The translations under genes were made by a program, and so were the position numbers. The notes below the pieces were generated by a model. That model was given only the letters and a program-made list of their open reading frames with translations, was not told the DNA's origin and did not search any database. 47,069 nucleotides of DNA. It comes from JACCTH01 sp050741915. Lineage in GTDB: Bacteria > Actinomycetota > Acidimicrobiia > Spongiisociales > ZC4RG35. The first letter of the stretch is position 1. Every line of letters begins with the position of its first letter. The DNA is taken from NCBI GenBank assembly GCA_050741915.1, contig JBOGEX010000171.1, forward strand, positions 1-47,069, given 5' to 3'. Of this stretch, positions 42,823 through 47,069 are shown in pieces.

Positions 42823-45291
42823 TCACGCTTGGATAGGGGCCTTACTGTACCGCCCTAGGAAGCTAGCCGGGTCCAAGCGATGCTCGTGCAGCGCTACCTT
42901 GACCGCGGCGGGGTCCGCCCAGGTACCCGTCGACAACATCCCAACGAAGGATCGCACTGAGTCGACAAGTCCCTTCAACTGAGGAGGACCCATGACGCGC
43001 AAGTCAGGGTGAGGAGATGCCCCTGGAACGAGTAACAGCACTGGATGCACGACTATTGGAGTCGCGCTGCACGTGGCGTCGTACTTGCTTTCGAACCAAT
43101 GCATGTGCCCCGAGACCTGATCCGCGTATGACTTGCTGATCTGCGGGCTCGATGCTGCACTCTTGCACTCAATCACGAGGAAGCGCAGCTCCCCGAGCGC
43201 CCAAAGAACGTCGGGCCCTGTTCCGGTGTCACGATCTGGACGCTGGCTTGCGAATCCAAGATGACTTGCGAGCCGATCGAGCGCGTCTTCGAATCGGTTC
43301 GCATCCATCGGCATCCGGAGCGAGTCGGTGAGGGCGTTTACGGCAACGATCATGTCGGTTCCGCTTGCGTAGGAGTCGGCGAGGAAGCTGGCGGCCCTCT
43401 CCGCCTGATCTTCGTGACTGATCTCGAGGCGTCCATACGACACGCCCGTTAGCGGCCGAGTGACACGGCCATTCCTCTTGATAGCCGCGAGGAGAATCTC
43501 CTGCGCCTTTGCAGGGTTCTGGAAGTGCACATACCGGGCGGTCTCCTGAAGCAGCCAGCCCTGGTCGCGAGGGTCGTTCGCGGCTTCAACAGCTTTCTGC
43601 ATCTCATCATGGGCTTCGGTGTGTTGACCGATCAGGGACGCTTCGAAGGCTCTTCTTCGAGCGGCAGCAACTCTCGTGTCGTGGGTCTCTTCCACATCTG
43701 GCAGGCGGACCAAGGCGTTGCGACTGGCCGTGAGCCAATCCGAATCGCGCCCCAAGCACTTCTGAATCACTTCCGATATGCCTTCGATAGTGGCACCGAC
43801 CATCTGCTCAGCGAGTTGCGCCGACAGGTCGAGTTGCGCTCGGGTCGCCATACTGAATTTCGCACGACCTCTTGGATTGTGGATGCGCTCTGTCAAGCGG
43901 GCACCCAAGAGGATCACCGCGCAGTAGTCATCGGTCGACCTAACGGCGCGTCCCATCCCCTGCTCAATCCGATGAATCTGCCGAACGAGGAGCGCGTCAC
44001 TCTCGGACAACGCGGCCGCCTCATGGCGCTCAGCCGGTGAATAAACCTCGGGGAGCCCATCTATGACAAGCACTCTGCAGGCGTCATCAGGCAGATCGAC
44101 TCCATCATATTTATTGACCATCACCACCAACCCGACGTGGCCCGACTTGAGGCTGTCAACACCTGCGTGCAGATCCTCTGCGTGCAACACCATCACTGCA
44201 TGGGACTTCCAAAGCTCCGCACGTCGATTGGACGGCACGATCACCACGACGTTGACCTGCCCCGCCAGTCCCGCGATCCACTCTCGCGCTTGGTCCTCGC
44301 TTATTTCGGGATTCACCTCCTGGGGGACGAGGATCATGCGGTCACCCAGGTCAGTCGCCGACGTGGGCTGGATCGGGTGCGCAAGCGGTTCTGGATCGGC
44401 ACCGAAGTCAGCTACCAATACGCTGGTATCAGAGAGGGTCGCTGTGAGGAACAGACGCCGAGCGGCGAAGCCGAACGATGGGATCACATCGATGGGAAGG
44501 CATGGTGGCCTGATCTCCACCTCATCGGTGGTGATTATGCAGGTGCTCTGCAGCAGGTGATCCCGCATCAAAGGCCACGACCACTTAATGTCGTCTGAAT
44601 CGCGTACTGCATGAAGTATCTCAACAATCTGACTTGCGCGATCCGACCAAACCCAGAACGGAATGGGAGCAATGCCCCCAGGGGAACCCTCAAGAAGCTC
44701 CAGAGCAGCACTCTGAGACTGGTCGCGAATAGCATCGATGAGGAGATCAAGGAGGCGCTGGTAGGCGGGATTACCCCTCGATATTCGGAGCTTGAACTGC
44801 TGCTCCGCCGTTCCCAGGCAGGCGTGTGCGTCATCGACCACCACTGAGCCGATCTCGATCTTCTGCTCTCCAACGCCGAAAACGGACCGACCGTTCAGGA
44901 CCTTCCAAACATTGACCACCGCTATTGCACGCCCCGCGATGTAATCAGGCGATCTCGGGTCGTCGGTGGTTTGTAGACCCAGGTTGCTCGCCTCAACCCT
45001 CACTTGGTCCGCGAGATAGCTGTCGGCGGCAACGTAGAGCGCGGGACCGATTCCCTCGTTCATGCCGCTCTTCAAGGCGAGAAGGCCTACGAGCGTCTTC
45101 CCGCCACCTGTGTTCATCTTGACCACGAGATCGGGGTCGCTTCTACGCTGGAACCACTCTAAAAGGACCGTTGCCTGCACATCTCTTAGATAGGCATACG
45201 GCTTGGATGGGAGCGCGGCAAAAATCTTCCGGGGGTCCAATTCAAGATCAGCCGAACGGCCTTCTGTCAGTTTCTTGAAGTCAATAGGCAT
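42823..45291 (-). CDS. Superfamily 2 helicase with C-terminal PD-(D/E)xK nuclease domain
   Basis: 822-aa DEAD/DEAH-type helicase. Walker A is NTGGGKT (residues 60-66), motif II is DDAH (153-156), motif III is TAT (283-285), motif V-like is KYDGVDLPDDACR, and motif VI is QGMGRAVRS (444-452). The motif V/VI style resembles the Rad3/XPD/DinG branch, but no 4Fe-4S Cys cluster was seen. After a helical middle (about 540-660), the C-terminus holds PD (693-694) and ECK (708-710), a PD-(D/E)xK nuclease signature. It is last in a three-gene operon, 27 bp after the endonuclease gene. A helicase-nuclease role in phage defence is inferred. Confidence 0.82.
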   Translation of the reverse strand: MPIDFKKLTEGRSADLELDPRKIFAALPSKPYAYLRDVQATVLLEWFQRRSDPDLVVKMNTGGGKTLVGLLALKSGMNEGIGPALYVAADSYLADQVRVEASNLGLQTTDDPRSPDYIAGRAIAVVNVWKVLNGRSVFGVGEQKIEIGSVVVDDAHACLGTAEQQFKLRISRGNPAYQRLLDLLIDAIRDQSQSAALELLEGSPGGIAPIPFWVWSDRASQIVEILHAVRDSDDIKWSWPLMRDHLLQSTCIITTDEVEIRPPCLPIDVIPSFGFAARRLFLTATLSDTSVLVADFGADPEPLAHPIQPTSATDLGDRMILVPQEVNPEISEDQAREWIAGLAGQVNVVVIVPSNRRAELWKSHAVMVLHAEDLHAGVDSLKSGHVGLVVMVNKYDGVDLPDDACRVLVIDGLPEVYSPAERHEAAALSESDALLVRQIHRIEQGMGRAVRSTDDYCAVILLGARLTERIHNPRGRAKFSMATRAQLDLSAQLAEQMVGATIEGISEVIQKCLGRDSDWLTASRNALVRLPDVEETHDTRVAAARRRAFEASLIGQHTEAHDEMQKAVEAANDPRDQGWLLQETARYVHFQNPAKAQEILLAAIKRNGRVTRPLTGVSYGRLEISHEDQAERAASFLADSYASGTDMIVAVNALTDSLRMPMDANRFEDALDRLASHLGFASQRPDRDTGTGPDVLWALGELRFLVIECKSAASSPQISKSYADQVSGHMHWFESKYDATCSATPIVVHPVLLLVPGASPHPDLRVMGPPQLKGLVDSVRSFVGMLSTGTWADPAAVKVALHEHRLDPASFLGRYSKAPIQA

Positions 45292-45318
45292 CTTGATCCT
45301 CTCCTCCCCAGGCAGCGG

Positions 45319-46035
45319 TTAGACTTCACCAAAGCGGGCGTCGTATGCCACGGCGATGCTGTCGATGAACTCTTCCCATCGGAGGCCGCTCGATACAGGT
45401 GGAAGGTCCGGCTCAATTGCGCCCGTCTCGCGGTCGAAGGCGACTACCGCGATCCCCTCCATGAGATGGGGCGCATCCCCCTCGGTCTCCCGCCCGCCAG
45501 CCTTCATGAATCGAGCCACGGCTCGGGAAACCAAATGGCTGGTCGACTTCCAGTAGATGTCATCGCCCGACCTCACTCGTTCAGTCGTGGGGAGCGTCAA
45601 GATCCCTCCGACAACTGCGAAGGGGAACTTGAGATGGATGTTGACCGCGAACGTTCGGACATCACCGAACCGGTTCCATATGGCGCGGCCGACGGCCAGG
45701 TGAACAGGCTTGATCTCGACGGCGAGAGTCAAGCCATGGATTCCCGAGATCTCGGAAACGTCGGCCATTACATTACGGAGGCCTCCACCGACCTCCCGCT
45801 CCCCCGCAACCGCCCTGTCGAGCCCTAAACCGCGAGCCCGGAGGTCGGCCAGCGTCACGCGAGCCAGGGTGTTGGAGAGCCGGATCTGCGCCGCCTTCCC
45901 TTTCATCGTCCCGAGTTCGGTGGCGTTGCGAATGTACTCAGCGGACGCTCTGCAATAGTCATCGATCGTCGGACGGTCGATGAATAGGAGACCGTCGACG
46001 AGCTCGAGGCCAGTCGGTTCGGGCACCTTGATCAT
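45319..46035 (-). CDS. Probable PD-(D/E)xK restriction endonuclease
   Basis: 238-aa protein not matched by eye to a named restriction enzyme. The middle shows a PD-(D/E)xK pattern: Asp92 in MADVSEISG, then VEIKP with Glu107 and Lys109, followed by a helix, as in type II endonucleases. It lies between a DNA methyltransferase (4-bp gap) and a helicase-nuclease, the place of the cutting subunit in a restriction-modification operon. It could instead be a nicking or accessory subunit. Recognition sequence unknown. Confidence 0.62.
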   Translation of the reverse strand: MIKVPEPTGLELVDGLLFIDRPTIDDYCRASAEYIRNATELGTMKGKAAQIRLSNTLARVTLADLRARGLGLDRAVAGEREVGGGLRNVMADVSEISGIHGLTLAVEIKPVHLAVGRAIWNRFGDVRTFAVNIHLKFPFAVVGGILTLPTTERVRSGDDIYWKSTSHLVSRAVARFMKAGGRETEGDAPHLMEGIAVVAFDRETGAIEPDLPPVSSGLRWEEFIDSIAVAYDARFGEV

Positions 46036-46039
46036 GGTG

Positions 46040-47050
46040 TCATCCGTTCAGGTCGAGCGTTTTCTGCGCTCCAGAGCCCAAGACGGCGGTGACCCGGTCG
46101 ACGGTCTTCGCAAAGTATTCCGGATCGACTTCGGTGCCAATGCTGTTGCGGCCGCACAAGGCGGCAGCAGCCGATGTCGTTCCCGTTCCGATGAACGGGT
46201 CCAGCACCGTGTCTCCGACGAATGAAAACATTCGGATCAGGCGTTGGGCGAGCGCCAGTGGGAACGGTGCCGGGTGGTTCGCCGTGGACGCTCCTCCGAG
46301 CGTCCAGACCTGCTGAAACCAGTCAGCGTGATCGGATGCCGGGATCACGGACAGAAGTCGGGTCGCCAGATCGGGCTTGCGATAACCACCAGGCTTTCGC
46401 TGGAACAGGATGTACTCGACGTCGTTCTTTACGACTCCATTGGGCTCGTACGGCTTCCCAAAGAAGCCGCCTGGTCCCATCTCATACTGAGCGTTGGCGA
46501 TCTTGTACCAGATGATCGGCGCGAGGTTGTCGAAGCCGAGTCGGCGGCACCTCTCCTGAATGCTGGCGTGCAGAGGGAACACGAGATGCCGTCCGTAGGC
46601 GCGCCGCGACACGTTCACGTCGCCGACGACGATCACGAGCCTCCCGCCGGGAACAAGAGCCCGATATGCCCGCCGCCACACCTGGTCGAGTTCGTCGAGG
46701 AACTGTTCGTAGTCGGCGACGTCGCCCAATTGGTCGTCGTGGTCGTTGTACTTCTTGAGCGTCCAGTACGGAGGAGAGGTCACCACGAGGTCGACGCTCT
46801 CCTCTCCGATGTCAAGTTGCCGACTGTCGGCGTTGTACAGCAAGTGGCGGGTGTCGAGACCGCTGACGACCTGCTCGATTTGGGCGCAGGCTTCGAGATC
46901 CTTGGCAATCGCCGGAATCGCCTTCTGTGGCTCTTCAACAAGCCGACCCAGCAGAGCATGGGGCGCGAGACGGGAAAGCTCGCTGCGCTCAAGCAACTTC
47001 CCGAGCGCTACCGGTGGCTCGGTGTATACAACGTCTGCCGCTAAGACCAC
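46040..47050 (-). CDS. Beta-class DNA methyltransferase (N4-cytosine or N6-adenine)
   Basis: 336-aa S-adenosylmethionine-dependent DNA methyltransferase. The catalytic motif TSPPYW (residues 91-96) precedes the SAM-binding motif DPFIGTG (284-290), the beta-class order. The SPPY form favours N4-cytosine methylation, though some N6-adenine enzymes share it. The start is GTG at 47048-47050 with GAGAGG seven to eight bases upstream, so the gene is probably complete, although the window ends 19 bp beyond. It is first of the three-gene operon and would protect host DNA from the endonuclease encoded next. Confidence 0.88.
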   Translation of the reverse strand: MVLAADVVYTEPPVALGKLLERSELSRLAPHALLGRLVEEPQKAIPAIAKDLEACAQIEQVVSGLDTRHLLYNADSRQLDIGEESVDLVVTSPPYWTLKKYNDHDDQLGDVADYEQFLDELDQVWRRAYRALVPGGRLVIVVGDVNVSRRAYGRHLVFPLHASIQERCRRLGFDNLAPIIWYKIANAQYEMGPGGFFGKPYEPNGVVKNDVEYILFQRKPGGYRKPDLATRLLSVIPASDHADWFQQVWTLGGASTANHPAPFPLALAQRLIRMFSFVGDTVLDPFIGTGTTSAAAALCGRNSIGTEVDPEYFAKTVDRVTAVLGSGAQKTLDLNG

Positions 47051-47069
47051 TGCTCGACCTCTCTACAAG

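Overview
The window is high-GC DNA from an actinobacterium. The evidence is the gene order thrS ... pgsA-acyltransferase-pimA-like-pdxS-pdxT-yebC-ruvC-ruvA-ruvB ... yajC-secD-secF-apt-rel ... hisS-aspS-rarA, which is a classic actinobacterial neighbourhood, together with a mycothiol synthase gene, phosphatidylinositol-mannoside type lipid genes, Thr-rich exported linkers and frequent GTG/TTG starts. A deep-branching class such as Acidimicrobiia fits, but that placement is inference.

Region 1 (131-21300, all minus strand) is a compact housekeeping block. Read in the direction of transcription it starts with phospholipid and glycolipid synthesis (pgsA, acyltransferase, mannosyltransferase), then PLP synthase (pdxS, pdxT), YebC, RuvCAB, queuosine genes (queA, tgt), the Sec accessory proteins (yajC, secD, secF), apt and rel, a metallo-hydrolase, hisS, aspS, rarA and a lipoprotein sugar dehydrogenase. 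At least six junctions are 4-bp ATGA/GTGA overlaps, so long polycistronic messages with translational coupling are likely. Region 2 (21396-24741, plus) is an EF-G-like GTPase followed 1 bp later by citrate synthase. It sits between pgsA and the thrS group (24738-27652, minus).

Region 3 (27765-33854) holds accessory chromosomal genes: an APH-fold protein lacking the catalytic Asp, two tandem long palindromes, a zinc-ribbon microprotein whose ribosome-binding site lies in a hairpin, mycothiol synthase, a patatin/serine-hydrolase pair, an arginase-fold protein and a secreted beta-propeller protein.

Region 4 (33855-42490) shows gene decay beside intact redox and central-carbon genes. There is a truncated-haemoglobin pseudogene broken by a nonsense codon and four indels. 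A deletion scar joins the C-terminal third of an aconitase to the C-terminal half of an MFS transporter. Intact genes are a NuoF-like flavoprotein, GAPDH, a Rieske-FAD ferredoxin reductase, transaldolase and a small Rieske ferredoxin.

Region 5 (42492 to the window end) looks like the edge of an integrated island. It begins at a 3'-half remnant of tRNA-Val(CAC), whose orientation places the element to the right. It carries an operon on the minus strand: a beta-class DNA methyltransferase, a probable PD-(D/E)xK endonuclease and a large superfamily 2 helicase with its own C-terminal PD-(D/E)xK nuclease. This three-gene set is the best candidate here for a poorly described defence system. No rRNA, intact tRNA, CRISPR array or transposase gene was seen.
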